From assembly GCF_029893805.1 (NCBI RefSeq), contig NZ_JARXYP010000002.1:6200001-6264000 (forward strand): 64,000 nucleotides of DNA, given 5' to 3'. The position numbers and the translations under genes are program-made. Of the stretch, positions 44,401-53,420 are shown piece after piece. This stretch comes from Streptomyces sp. SAI-135 (lineage in GTDB: Bacteria; Actinomycetota; Actinomycetes; Streptomycetales; Streptomycetaceae). The notes below the pieces were generated by a model. The model was not told the origin of the DNA and did no database searches. It saw nothing but the letters and a program-made list of their open reading frames with translations. Every line of letters begins with the position of its first letter. The stretch's first letter is position 1.

Positions 44401-45835
44401 CGCCATCCGCACCCAGCAGGTCGACTTCGAGGACCGCAAGGAGCAGGAGCGCACCGCCGACGGCGGCGGCACCGGCGTCGAGGGCGTCGTGATGAAGCCC
44501 AGCGGCGACTCCAAGGTGGACATCAACCCGCTGAGCGACTGCGTGGGCAGCCACTCCGGCGGCGACATCGGCTGCGAGATCGACCTCGAGTTCCATATCT
44601 ACGGCGAGATGGACTTCTACGTCGAGTCCTGCCCGCTGCCCGGTGTGGACCGCGCCCACTGCGGCTCGTCGATCCAGCGCGACTACCTCACGAGCTCTCC
44701 CCTGGACGTCAAGTTCAAGGAGGAGAACGTCCACATCGACGGGATCAAGCTCACCGAGTCCGTCCTGAAGGCCGTCGCCACCGGAGCCGTGGCGGACATC
44801 GTCGGCTGCTACAAGCGCAAACTCAGCAGCTGCGCCTGGCTGTTCGGCAGCATCATCATCCCGGGCCTGCTGGTGAAGGCGGCGGAGGCGGCCTTCGCGG
44901 TCCGCACCGCGATGCGCGGAGGGGCCGGCCTCGGCCGGGCCATCTGGGGTCTGCGCGGCTCGGGGCTCTCCGCGTCCGCTGCGGCCCGCCTCGAGAACCT
45001 CGGCCGGCAGGCACTGAACTCCATGTGCTTCCCCGCCGGGACCAGGATCGCGACCGAGCACGGGACCAGGCCGATCGAGGAGATCCGGGCCGGTGACCGG
45101 GTCTGGGCGCAGGACCCGGAGACGGGTGAGCGCCGACTGCGCACGGTCGCCGGGGTGATGGAGCGTACGGCGGACGCGCTGGTCTCGGTCGACATCGGCT
45201 CGGAGACCCTGCGAGCCACCACGGAGCACCCGTTCTGGGTGACGGGCAAGGGCTGGACCGGCGCCGAGGCGCTGCGTCCCGGCGACCGGCTGCACACCCT
45301 GGACGGCAAGGACGCCCGGGTCGAGTCGGTCACCCGGAAGCGCGGTCCGGTCCAGGTGTACAACTTCGAGGTCGAAGGCGACCACACCTACTTCGTCGGC
45401 GCGGCGAAGGTGCTGGTGCACAATTCGTGTCGGATCTGGCCCAACAACATGGCGGCCACCCTGGAGAGGGAACTCGCCCTCGCCGAACGGATGGGCATCC
45501 GCCCGGCCAAGCCGGGTTCCGCGAACTGGGACAAGTACATCGACATGGACGGCGAGGTGATCAAGTGGGCCGTCCTGGAGGACGGACAGCTGGTGATCAT
45601 GCCGAAGATGGTGCAGGGGCAGGAGCTCTCCCACCCCGTGCTGAGCGGCGGCTCCGCGGTGCGGGCCGCCGGTGAGGCCCAGGTCGCGGGCGGCGGCGGC
45701 CAGTACTTCGGGCTGGAGATCAACGCCCACAGCGGTCACTTCTTCAAGTCGGGCGATCCGTTCTGGGCGCCCGGCGGCGGAGCGGAACAGCTCGGCAAGG
45801 AGATGTTCGAGGCGGCGGGGGTGATGTTCGGATGA
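41441..45835 (+). CDS. Secreted polymorphic toxin with coiled-coil stalk, Hint domain and C-terminal toxin
   Basis: A 1464-residue exported protein. Order: basic signal segment (FLPLTAMAVAGAIAVTGG, residues 16-33); a globular region to about 425 with Trp/Tyr-rich blocks; an Ala/Glu/Lys coiled-coil stalk at about 427-1000; a Cys-rich pre-toxin region (about 1008-1150) with a hydrophobic helix; a Hint (intein-like) domain from Cys1196 (CFPAGTRIATEHG, then TTEHPFWVTG) to His-Asn at 1327-1328 (KVLVHNSC); and a 136-residue C-terminal domain. The Hint domain should release the tip autoproteolytically. The tip has ELSHPVLSGGSAVRAAGEAQ and FGLEINAHSGHFF, unassigned by me. The ATG at 41441 was chosen for the signal. 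The overlapping next gene is the likely immunity gene. Confidence 0.88.
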   Translation: MRTDARRRGLLARSRFLPLTAMAVAGAIAVTGGQLPDVTGRSEQTASTADPAPTAFDAKAAERVRQEQCLLSGVLRKGGPAMKETARAGLIGTEDQLHTAADPSYWKDTALHKAYVTDKAVADARMDELSGRRAVWEASLAVQTQPPPYTYTGFQWVEDKDNPFPRIGLSTWVAAQFWKQEGDFYADPHPLANKASVDAATAVYNARYSPDAYEDYKDRQAWESLQFMHDMYADDARLFLQYGGFPTTAPDPDSMEFRIDVENLKARFASCAYTDPQDPHQVLGDEIATAHTEWQAEIDGQKTQRDAIIRAEKQANADLSTASQALGEALGQSLIASRLTDWQAYWTGQKPADHPNDYPTTAEFTKVKKWITDAQGRAGGRLYVASRAALSAKTQADAVTQAQTQAYGIADAAGLPRGRGLLYGQQAAQVAKASAAATQAAAKAVETAFNATRASAADSKTLDSLANTQAHAAKAEFRRIAAQEAEAQAKAAAEGAAAQAEEAAKHASEAKAAENKAKAAEQTAKNAAADAKAKRQKAEAERDYAKSQADLAASERNKAHDAEARAQSQRQIAADKLSDAQAAGGTAADKKDAALAAENRAQRARNGALAAEDRRDALVAKAEAAEALLAAVDGTADAIEARQAATKARSAADDATAAATQARQAANEATEAATNAREAATRAQGAAKRAQAAADGAQRDVAITGAAVTKAHAAAADAIAASRAAKWNAIAAKAEAETAQKAAAKARGDALAARSEATLAGADAIRTAGHAYSTAQAAAAARDSAAKVVKPANDAIELGSPYAETDSSAGLAVLTGQAAKTAAQQQVAVANAKAAQAKKAAAEAKALAAQANADAKAAAEAAANAAEWAAQASTSAAEAQASSDAAAASAKAAQRAEANTVEYDKQAVADAAAAQTAATAADGYATDADASADAAERDAASARSAADAAEADASTARSVADKAERDATEAEAAAANARNLAVEAAEAAIRTQQVDFEDRKEQERTADGGGTGVEGVVMKPSGDSKVDINPLSDCVGSHSGGDIGCEIDLEFHIYGEMDFYVESCPLPGVDRAHCGSSIQRDYLTSSPLDVKFKEENVHIDGIKLTESVLKAVATGAVADIVGCYKRKLSSCAWLFGSIIIPGLLVKAAEAAFAVRTAMRGGAGLGRAIWGLRGSGLSASAAARLENLGRQALNSMCFPAGTRIATEHGTRPIEEIRAGDRVWAQDPETGERRLRTVAGVMERTADALVSVDIGSETLRATTEHPFWVTGKGWTGAEALRPGDRLHTLDGKDARVESVTRKRGPVQVYNFEVEGDHTYFVGAAKVLVHNSCRIWPNNMAATLERELALAERMGIRPAKPGSANWDKYIDMDGEVIKWAVLEDGQLVIMPKMVQGQELSHPVLSGGSAVRAAGEAQVAGGGGQYFGLEINAHSGHFFKSGDPFWAPGGGAEQLGKEMFEAAGVMFG

Positions 45836-46389
45836 CCCGGGCCTTCGACGGTCTCGACCGGCTCGACCTCGACGGCCATGTGCGCCGCTGGTCGGAACCG
45901 GGCGCGGTTCCGGCCGGTGCAGATGTGAGCGAGTGGGCGGCCGCGGCCCAGCAGTTCGCCGCCCGGCTCCAGGACGATCCGTCCGGCCCGGCCGGGCTCA
46001 CCGACGACCAGTGGCGTGCCGTGGGACAGGCGTGGTCGGTGCTGCTGGCCGGCGCCGAGCGGGCGACCGGGCCGCAGCGGGGCGAGTGGCTGCTGCGGGA
46101 CCTGCACCTGAGGTCCTGGCTGCTTCAGCACGTCGGGCCGCGCGAGGGGGTCGCCCTGCTGGAACCGGCGGCCGTGCTGGAGAGGGCGCTGGCCGCCATG
46201 CCCATGTCTCCGTCGGAGGCAGCCCGCGCGGCTCCGCACTGGCGGGAGCAGGACCGGGAACAGATCATGGCACTGCGGATGATCCGACGGCTGCTCGCGC
46301 CGGTACGGCCGTTGGACGGGCTGCTCGCGGACCACCCCCGCTGGGGCGAGGTCCAGGAGTGGGAGCGCGTGGCCCGCGAACTGCCGTGA
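45832..46389 (+). CDS. Candidate immunity protein for the polymorphic toxin
   Basis: A 185-residue soluble, helical protein with no signal peptide, fitting a cytoplasmic antidote. I recognise no family: it starts MTRAFDGLDRLDLDGHVRRW and is rich in Trp, Ala, Arg and Glu. Its ATG overlaps the toxin stop codon by four bases (ATGA), the usual coupling of toxin-immunity pairs, so immunity is made whenever toxin is. It ends at a terminator shared with pyk. Function is inferred from position alone. Confidence 0.65.
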   Translation: MTRAFDGLDRLDLDGHVRRWSEPGAVPAGADVSEWAAAAQQFAARLQDDPSGPAGLTDDQWRAVGQAWSVLLAGAERATGPQRGEWLLRDLHLRSWLLQHVGPREGVALLEPAAVLERALAAMPMSPSEAARAAPHWREQDREQIMALRMIRRLLAPVRPLDGLLADHPRWGEVQEWERVARELP

Positions 46390-46393
46390 CACG

Positions 46394-46432
46394 CACCGAG
46401 GGCGCCCCCTGCCACAGGGAGCGCCCTCGGTG
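46394..46432. terminator. Bidirectional terminator between the immunity gene and pyk
   Basis: A perfect 12-bp stem (CACCGAGGGCGC at 46394-46405 with its complement at 46421-46432) and 15-base loop fill the gap between the convergent genes. Confidence 0.82.
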
Positions 46433-46444
46433 TCGTACGGATTC

Positions 46445-47869
46445 CTACTGCGCGCCGCCGATGTGGTGCACCCGGATCATGTTCGTCGTGCCGGGGACGC
46501 CGGGGGGCGAGCCGGCCGTGATGATGACGATCTCGCCCGGGTTGAAGCGGTTGATCTTGGCGATCTCCTGGTCGACCATGTCGACCATCTCGTCCGTGGT
46601 GTTCACGAAGGGGACCACGTGGGACTCCACGCCCCAGCTGAGCGCCAGCTGGTTGCGGGTGTTCTCGTCCGTCGTGAAGGCGATGATCGGCTGCTGGGCG
46701 CGGTAGCGGGACAGCCGGCGCGCGGTGTCGCCGGACTGGGTGAAGGCCACCAGGCCGCGGCCGCCGAGGAAGTCGGCGATCTCGCAGGCGGCGCGGGCCA
46801 CCGAACCGCCCTGCGTGCGGGGCTTCTTGCCGGGGACGAGGGGCTGCAGGCCCTTGGAGAGCAGCTCCTCCTCCGCCGCGGTGACGATCTTCGACATCGT
46901 CTTCACGGTCTCGATCGGGTAGGCGCCGACCGAGGACTCCGCGGACAGCATCACCGCGTCCGCGCCGTCCAGGATCGCGTTGGCCACGTCGGAGGCCTCG
47001 GCGCGGGTCGGGCGGGAGTTGGTGATCATCGACTCCATCATCTGGGTCGCCACGATCACCGGCTTGGCGTTGCGACGGCACAGCTCGATGAGGCGCTTCT
47101 GCACCATCGGGACCTTCTCGAGCGGGTACTCGACGGCCAGGTCACCGCGGGCCACCATGACGGCGTCGAACGCCATCACGACGTCCTCCATGTTGTCCAC
47201 CGCCTGCGGCTTCTCCACCTTGGCGATGACGGGGACCCGGCGGCCCTCCTCATCCATCACGCGGTGGACGTCGTCCACGTCCTTGGCGTCGCGGACGAAG
47301 GACAGGGCGACCATGTCGCAGCCCATGCGCAGCGCGAAGCGGAGGTCCTCGACGTCCTTCTCGGACAGCGCGGGCACGTTCACGGCCGCGCCGGGCAGGT
47401 TGATGCCCTTGTGGTCCGAGACGACACCGCCCTCGATGACGATCGTCTTGACCCGCGGGCCGTCTACGTCCAGCACCTTCAGCTCGACGTTGCCGTCGTT
47501 GATGAGGATCTGGTCGCCCCGGGAGACGTCACCGGGCAGCCCCTTGTAGGTCGTCCCGCAGATGGTCCTGTCGCCGGGGACGTCCTCGGCGGTGATGACG
47601 AACTCGTCACCGCGCTCCAGCTCGACCGGACCCTCCGCGAAGGTCTCCAGGCGGATCTTCGGACCCTGGAGGTCGGCGAGGACACCGATGGCCCGGCCGG
47701 TCTCCTTGGCGGCGGCACGGACACGGTCGTACCGGCCCTGGTGCTCGGCGTGGGAGCCGTGGCTGAAGTTGAAACGGGCCACGTTCATGCCGGCTTCGAT
47801 CAGCGAGACCAACTGCTCGTGGGAGTCGACCGCGGGGCCGAGAGTACAGACGATTTTCGAACGGCGCAT
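46445..47869 (-). CDS. pyk: Pyruvate kinase
   Basis: A 474-residue glycolytic enzyme making pyruvate and ATP from phosphoenolpyruvate and ADP. Visible sites are RRSKIVCTLGPA, NFSHGSHAEH, the catalytic Lys in VIAKVEKPQAV, metal site VMVARGDLAVE and MMESMITNSRPTRAEASDVA. At the monovalent-cation position the sequence is TTYKGL with Lys where K-dependent enzymes have Glu (TTYEGF in E. coli PykF), suggesting potassium independence. Position matches pyk2 (SCO5423) of S. coelicolor. It is followed upstream, on the same strand, by ackA-pta. Confidence 0.96.
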   Translation of the reverse strand: MRRSKIVCTLGPAVDSHEQLVSLIEAGMNVARFNFSHGSHAEHQGRYDRVRAAAKETGRAIGVLADLQGPKIRLETFAEGPVELERGDEFVITAEDVPGDRTICGTTYKGLPGDVSRGDQILINDGNVELKVLDVDGPRVKTIVIEGGVVSDHKGINLPGAAVNVPALSEKDVEDLRFALRMGCDMVALSFVRDAKDVDDVHRVMDEEGRRVPVIAKVEKPQAVDNMEDVVMAFDAVMVARGDLAVEYPLEKVPMVQKRLIELCRRNAKPVIVATQMMESMITNSRPTRAEASDVANAILDGADAVMLSAESSVGAYPIETVKTMSKIVTAAEEELLSKGLQPLVPGKKPRTQGGSVARAACEIADFLGGRGLVAFTQSGDTARRLSRYRAQQPIIAFTTDENTRNQLALSWGVESHVVPFVNTTDEMVDMVDQEIAKINRFNPGEIVIITAGSPPGVPGTTNMIRVHHIGGAQ

Positions 47870-47897
47870 GGGGCGATCCTATCGGTTTGTTTCCCTG

Positions 47898-47909
47898 CGG
47901 AATATTCCG
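47898..47909. promoter_or_regulatory. Palindrome upstream of pyk
   Basis: CGGAATATTCCG is a perfect 12-base palindrome 28 bases upstream of the pyk start codon (minus strand), in the 90-base gap after ackA. It may be an operator; the AT-rich centre is unusual in this genome. Confidence 0.4.
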
Positions 47910-47959
47910 TCTGGCGGAAGATACAAATGGGCGGGGTCGCGCTCAGTTGCGGTTACTGC

Positions 47960-49165
47960 TCAGTCGCTTTCTTCGACCAGTGCGTAGGTCTGCGTCGCGA
48001 TTTCCAATTCCTCGTCCGTCGGCACCACGGCCACCGCCACCCGGGCGTCCGCCGGCGAGATCAGTCGCGGCTCGTCGCTCCGTACGGCGTTCAGCGCGTC
48101 GTCCACCGCCAGGCCCATGGAATCCAGGCCCGCCACGGCGGCCTCGCGCACCGGTGCCGCGTTCTCCCCGACGCCGGCCGTGAACGCGATGGCGTCCACC
48201 CGGCCGAGCACCGCGTAATAGGCCCCGATGTACTTCTTCAACCGGTGAATGTAGATGTCGAATGCGAGCTTCGCCTGTTCGTCACCCTCGTCGACCCGGC
48301 GGCGGATCTCCCGCATGTCGTTGTCCCCGCACAACCCGATCAACCCGCTCTTCTTGTTGAGAAGAGTGTCGATCTCGTCCGTGGACATTTTGCCAACACG
48401 CATCAAATGGAAGATGACGGCAGGGTCCAAGTCACCGGAGCGGGTACCCATCACGAGTCCCTCCAAAGGCGTCAGCCCCATGGAGGTGTCCACGCACCGC
48501 CCGCCCCGCACGGCGGACGCGGAAGCGCCGTTGCCGAGGTGCAGCACGATCACGTTGACCTCTTCCGGCGACTTCCCCAGCAGCTGGGCCGTCGCCCGGG
48601 AGACGTACGCGTGCGAGGTGCCGTGGAAGCCGTAGCGCCGGACGCGGTGCGCGTCGGCGGTCTCCACGTCGATGGCGTAGCGCGCCGCCGACTCCGGCAT
48701 CGTGGTGTGGAACGCGGTGTCGAACACCGCGACCTGCGGCAGGTCGGGGCGCAGGGCCATCGCGGTGCGGATGCCGGTGAGGTTGGCCGGGTTGTGCAGC
48801 GGGGCGACCGGGATGAGCCGCTCGATCTCGGCGAGCACGGCCTCGTCGATCACCGTCGGCTCGGTGAAGGTCTGGCCGCCGTGCACGACCCGGTGGCCGA
48901 TGGCGGCCAGCTCGGGGGAGTCCAGGCCGAGTCCGTCCCTCGCCAGCTCGTCCGCCACGGCCTTCAGGGCGGCCTCGTGGTCGGGAATCGGACCGGTGCG
49001 CTCACGGGTCTCGCCGCCCAGGGGCGTGTGCCTGAGCCGCGAGGACCGCTCCCCGATGCGCTCGACCAGCCCCTGCGCCGGGCGGCTGCCGTCCCGCATG
49101 TCGAGCAGCTGGTACTTGACGGACGAGGAGCCGGAGTTGAGGACGAGGACGCGGGTGGCGCTCAC
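47960..49165 (-). CDS. ackA: Acetate kinase
   Basis: A 401-residue ASKHA-fold kinase interconverting acetyl phosphate plus ADP and acetate plus ATP. Family blocks are complete: VLVLNSGSSSVKYQLL, HRVVHGG, FDTAFHTTMP, YGFHGTSHAYV, HLGNGAS and GLTPLEGLVMGTRSGDLDP. The GTG start at 49165 overlaps the pta stop by four bases, so it is translated from a pta-ackA message. It completes the Pta-AckA overflow and acetate-use pathway. Confidence 0.96.
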   Translation of the reverse strand: MSATRVLVLNSGSSSVKYQLLDMRDGSRPAQGLVERIGERSSRLRHTPLGGETRERTGPIPDHEAALKAVADELARDGLGLDSPELAAIGHRVVHGGQTFTEPTVIDEAVLAEIERLIPVAPLHNPANLTGIRTAMALRPDLPQVAVFDTAFHTTMPESAARYAIDVETADAHRVRRYGFHGTSHAYVSRATAQLLGKSPEEVNVIVLHLGNGASASAVRGGRCVDTSMGLTPLEGLVMGTRSGDLDPAVIFHLMRVGKMSTDEIDTLLNKKSGLIGLCGDNDMREIRRRVDEGDEQAKLAFDIYIHRLKKYIGAYYAVLGRVDAIAFTAGVGENAAPVREAAVAGLDSMGLAVDDALNAVRSDEPRLISPADARVAVAVVPTDEELEIATQTYALVEESD

Positions 49166-51270
49166 TGGGCGGAAGCCTTCTCTGTCGAAGCGGTCGCGGT
49201 GGACGGGTTCTGGGCCTGGATCGCCGTGATGGCGACGGTGTTGACGATGTCCGAGACGAGCGCGCCCCGGGACAGGTCGTTGACGGGCTTGCGCAGGCCC
49301 TGGAGCACCGGGCCGACGGCGATCGCGCCGGCCGAACGCTGCACGGCCTTGTAGGTGTTGTTGCCGGTGTTCAGGTCCGGGAAGATCAACACGCTGGCCT
49401 GGCCCGCCACTTCGGAATCCGGCAGCTTGGTCTGCGCGACGGTCGGCTCGACGGCGGCGTCGTACTGGATCGGCCCCTCGATCCTGAGGTCGGGCCGCCG
49501 CTGCCGCACCAGCTCGGTGGCCTCCCGCACCTTGTCGACGTCGGCGCCCGAGCCCGACGTGCCGGTGGAGTACGACAGCATCGCGATCCGCGGCTCCACG
49601 CCGAACTGCGCGGCGGTCGCGGCCGACTGGATGGCGATGTCGGCGAGCTGCACCGCGTCCGGGTCCGGGTTCACCGCGCAGTCGCCGTAGACCAGCACCT
49701 TGTCGGCGAGGCACATGAAGAAGACCGACGAGACGATGTCGGCGTCCGGCTTGGTCTTGATGATCTCGAAGGCCGGGCGGATCGTCGCCGCCGTGGAGTG
49801 CACCGAACCGGACACCATGCCGTCGGCGAGGCCCTCCTGGACCATCAGCGTGCCGAAGTAGTTCACGTCGGAGACGACGTCGTAGGCCAGCTCGACGGTG
49901 ACGCCCCGGTGGGCCCGCAGGGCCGCGTACTTCTCGGCGAAGGAGTCGCGCAGTTCGGAGGTCGCCGGGTCGATCAGCCGGCAGTCGCCGAGGTCGATCC
50001 CGAGGTCGGCGGCCCTCTTGCGGATCTGGTCGACCGGGCCGAGCAGCGTGAGGTCGCAGACGCCCCGGCGCAGCAGCACCTCGGCCGCGTGCAGCACCCG
50101 CGGCTCGGTGCCCTCGGGCAGGACGACCCTGCGCTTGTCGGAGCGGGCCGTCTCCAGGAGCTGGTGCTCGAACATCATCGGCGTGACGCGGTCGCTGCTC
50201 GGCGCGGAGACCCGGCGGGCGAGCTCGGCGGTGTCGGCGTACCGCTCGAACAGACCGAGCGCGATCTCCGCCTTGCGCGGTGTGGCCGCGTTCAACTTGC
50301 CTTCCAGCGCGAAGAGTTCGGCGGCCGTGGGGAAGCTGTTGCCGGTCACCGAGAGCACCGGGGTGCCGGGGGCCAGACGGGCGGCGAGGGTGAGGACGGC
50401 GTCGCTCGGCACCTCGTTCAGGGTGAGCAGCACCCCGGCTATCGGCGGGGTCCCGGCACTGTGCGCGGCGAGCGAGCCGACGACCAGGTCCGCGCGGTCA
50501 CCCGGGGTGACCACCAGACAGCCCGGGGTCAGGGCGTTGAGGAGGTTCGGCAGCATCGCGCCGCCGAACACGAAGTCCAGCGCGTCCCGGGCGAGCCCGG
50601 AGTCGTCGCCGAGGATCACCTTCGCGCCAAGGGCCTGGCCGATCTGGGCGACGGTGGGCGCGGCGAGCGCGGGCTCGTCCGGCACGACGTAGCAGGGCAC
50701 CGGCATCCGGCCCCGCAGCCGCTCGGCGATCTCGTCGCGGTCCTGGCGCGCCACCCGGTTGGTCACCATGGCGAGGACGTCGCAGCCCAGGCCGTCGTAG
50801 GCCCGGTAGGCGTTGCGGGTCTCCGCGAACACCGACTCGGCGGGCTGGGTGCGGCCGCCCACCACCGGGATCACGGAGGCGCCGAACTCGTTGGCGAGGC
50901 GGGCGTTGAGCGCGAGCTCGTCGGGGAGCTGGGTGTCGGCGAAGTCGGTGCCGAGCACCAGGACCACGTCGTAGTCCCGGGCGACCAGGTGGAAGCGGTC
51001 GACGAGGGTGGAGACCAGCTCGTCGGTGCCCTGCTCGGCCTGGAGCGCGGAGGCCTCGTGGTAGTCGAGGCCGTACACGGTGGCCGGGTCCTGGGAGAGC
51101 CGGTAGCGGGCGCGCAGCAGCTCGAAGAGCCGGTCGGGGCTGTGGTGCACCAGCGGCCGGAACACCCCCACCCGGTCGACCTGGCGGGTCAGCAGCTCCA
51201 TGACCCCCAGCTCGACGACCTGGCGGCCGTCGCCGCGGTCGATCCCGGTCACGTACACGCTGCGGGTCAC
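49162..51270 (-). CDS. pta: Phosphate acetyltransferase
   Basis: A 702-residue long-form (PtaII) enzyme converting acetyl-CoA and phosphate to acetyl phosphate. The N-terminal half is a BioD-like P-loop fold and DRTGG regulatory domain; the C-terminal 330 residues are the catalytic PTA_PTB domain (RRVVLPEGTEPRVLHAAEVL, GSVHSTAATIRPAFEIIKT, SYSTGTSGSGADVDKVREAT). GTG start at 51270. It is the first gene of the pta-ackA operon and is divergent from pfkA. Confidence 0.95.
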   Translation of the reverse strand: MTRSVYVTGIDRGDGRQVVELGVMELLTRQVDRVGVFRPLVHHSPDRLFELLRARYRLSQDPATVYGLDYHEASALQAEQGTDELVSTLVDRFHLVARDYDVVLVLGTDFADTQLPDELALNARLANEFGASVIPVVGGRTQPAESVFAETRNAYRAYDGLGCDVLAMVTNRVARQDRDEIAERLRGRMPVPCYVVPDEPALAAPTVAQIGQALGAKVILGDDSGLARDALDFVFGGAMLPNLLNALTPGCLVVTPGDRADLVVGSLAAHSAGTPPIAGVLLTLNEVPSDAVLTLAARLAPGTPVLSVTGNSFPTAAELFALEGKLNAATPRKAEIALGLFERYADTAELARRVSAPSSDRVTPMMFEHQLLETARSDKRRVVLPEGTEPRVLHAAEVLLRRGVCDLTLLGPVDQIRKRAADLGIDLGDCRLIDPATSELRDSFAEKYAALRAHRGVTVELAYDVVSDVNYFGTLMVQEGLADGMVSGSVHSTAATIRPAFEIIKTKPDADIVSSVFFMCLADKVLVYGDCAVNPDPDAVQLADIAIQSAATAAQFGVEPRIAMLSYSTGTSGSGADVDKVREATELVRQRRPDLRIEGPIQYDAAVEPTVAQTKLPDSEVAGQASVLIFPDLNTGNNTYKAVQRSAGAIAVGPVLQGLRKPVNDLSRGALVSDIVNTVAITAIQAQNPSTATASTEKASAQ

Positions 51271-51344
51271 GCGTGATCTCCCTCACTCGCACGGGCAGGA
51301 AAACAGGACATGAAAATTGCCCACCGAGGTGAGCGGAAACCCTC

Positions 51345-51373
51345 TTGACAGTACCCCGGTCGATGGATAAGGC
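51345..51373 (+). promoter_or_regulatory. Sigma-70-type (HrdB-like) promoter of pfkA
   Basis: TTGACA (51345-51350), a 17-base spacer and TAAGGC (51368-51373) form the most canonical housekeeping promoter in the window. Transcription would start near 51380, leaving an untranslated leader of about 87 bases before the pfkA ATG. Confidence 0.75.
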
Positions 51374-51466
51374 GCCCGTCAGCACCGGATGCAACGGGTC
51401 TGTGCGGGACGTGAAAGAATCGGAGTCGGCTCACCGGTATCAACAGCGAGCAGGAGACACAGCACG

Positions 51467-52492
<1,026 letters not shown>

Positions 52493-52528
52493 ACCGCGGA
52501 GCCGGCCCCACGGACCCGGGCGGCGGTC

Positions 52529-53233
52529 CTACGGCCGTCCCTCGACCGCGTCCCAGAACCGCTCCACGATCTCGGCCAGGAACTCCTGGCCGGCCTCGCC
52601 GGAGCGGTCCCCGCCGCCGCCCCAGCTCAGGGTGGACACCATCTGCCCCTGGTACTGCCGGTGCAGATCCATGAGGGTCTCCTCCAGCAGCCGCCGGTCC
52701 AGGGGCACGATCTTCGCGATCTGACGGACGTAGGCCTGCCAGCGGGTGCTGACCGCCCCGCGCAGGCATTCGGTGAGCCGCTTCTCGCGTCCCGTGACGG
52801 CGACGAAGTCCGGCAGGGTCAGCTCCAGCAGGTCGGCCAGGGCGGCGGACTGGCGGTCGGTGCCGCGCCACTCGTCGCGCTCCTCCATGCCGAGGTAGGT
52901 GAGCAGTTCGACCCCCACGGCGCGGGCGACGTCCTCGGGGGCGATGCCGCGTGCGACGCGGTGCTCGCGCAGGGTGCGGGGGCGGCCGATGAGTTCACCG
53001 GGGGAGCACCACAACACGCCTGCCAAAGCGGTCAGTTCGGGACTGGTGGGGCAGAGGGTCCCGCGTTCCCAGGCGATGACGAGATCCGGGGTGACGTACG
53101 GGAGCCCGTACGAGACGCGCAGTCCGTAGGCCACGTGCTCGGGCCCCATGCCGAGGGCGACACGGAGTCTGCGGGCGGTGAGGTTGTCGAAGGGCGGTCC
53201 GGGCTGGCTGGGCAGGGCGGGGGGTCGGCGCAC
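52529..53233 (-). CDS. Helix-turn-helix (XRE-like) regulatory protein
   Basis: A 234-residue protein with two XRE-like segments: LRVALGMGPEHVAYGLRVSY ... VIAWERGTLCPTSPEL and REHRVARGIAPEDVARAVGVE. The C-terminal part is acidic and helical. It resembles a Streptomyces developmental or cytosolic regulator group but I cannot name it. The GTG at 53233 was chosen because TAGCTT ends seven bases upstream, the leaderless arrangement; a TTG nine bases earlier is possible. It is convergent with pfkA. Confidence 0.8.
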   Translation of the reverse strand: MRRPPALPSQPGPPFDNLTARRLRVALGMGPEHVAYGLRVSYGLPYVTPDLVIAWERGTLCPTSPELTALAGVLWCSPGELIGRPRTLREHRVARGIAPEDVARAVGVELLTYLGMEERDEWRGTDRQSAALADLLELTLPDFVAVTGREKRLTECLRGAVSTRWQAYVRQIAKIVPLDRRLLEETLMDLHRQYQGQMVSTLSWGGGGDRSGEAGQEFLAEIVERFWDAVEGRP

Positions 53234-53420
53234 GGCCCACAAGCTAGGGGCGCCGGGATGCGGTGACTACGGTCTGTTCGGCCAGGATCACGGATTGTAG
53301 GAATCTACGGTTTCGACTGTGCATTCGGGTCGGCCGAAGATCCTCTGTCGTCGGCGCGGACGGGCCGGCGAGGAGGGCGCCGGGTGCCCGGGCGGGTGGC
53401 CGGAAAGAGGTGCGATCTTC

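Noticed and set aside
45026..45430. Hint domain considered as a true splicing intein.
   Set aside because: It sits near the C-terminus of a secreted multidomain toxin with a small variable tip, lacks a homing endonuclease and does not interrupt a conserved protein. Autoproteolytic release is the better reading.
41315..45739. A 1474-codon open frame on the minus strand opposite the toxin gene.
   Set aside because: The composition (Gly/Arg/Leu/Val low complexity) is the antisense shadow of an Ala-rich coiled coil. The plus strand has signal peptide, Hint motifs and coupling.
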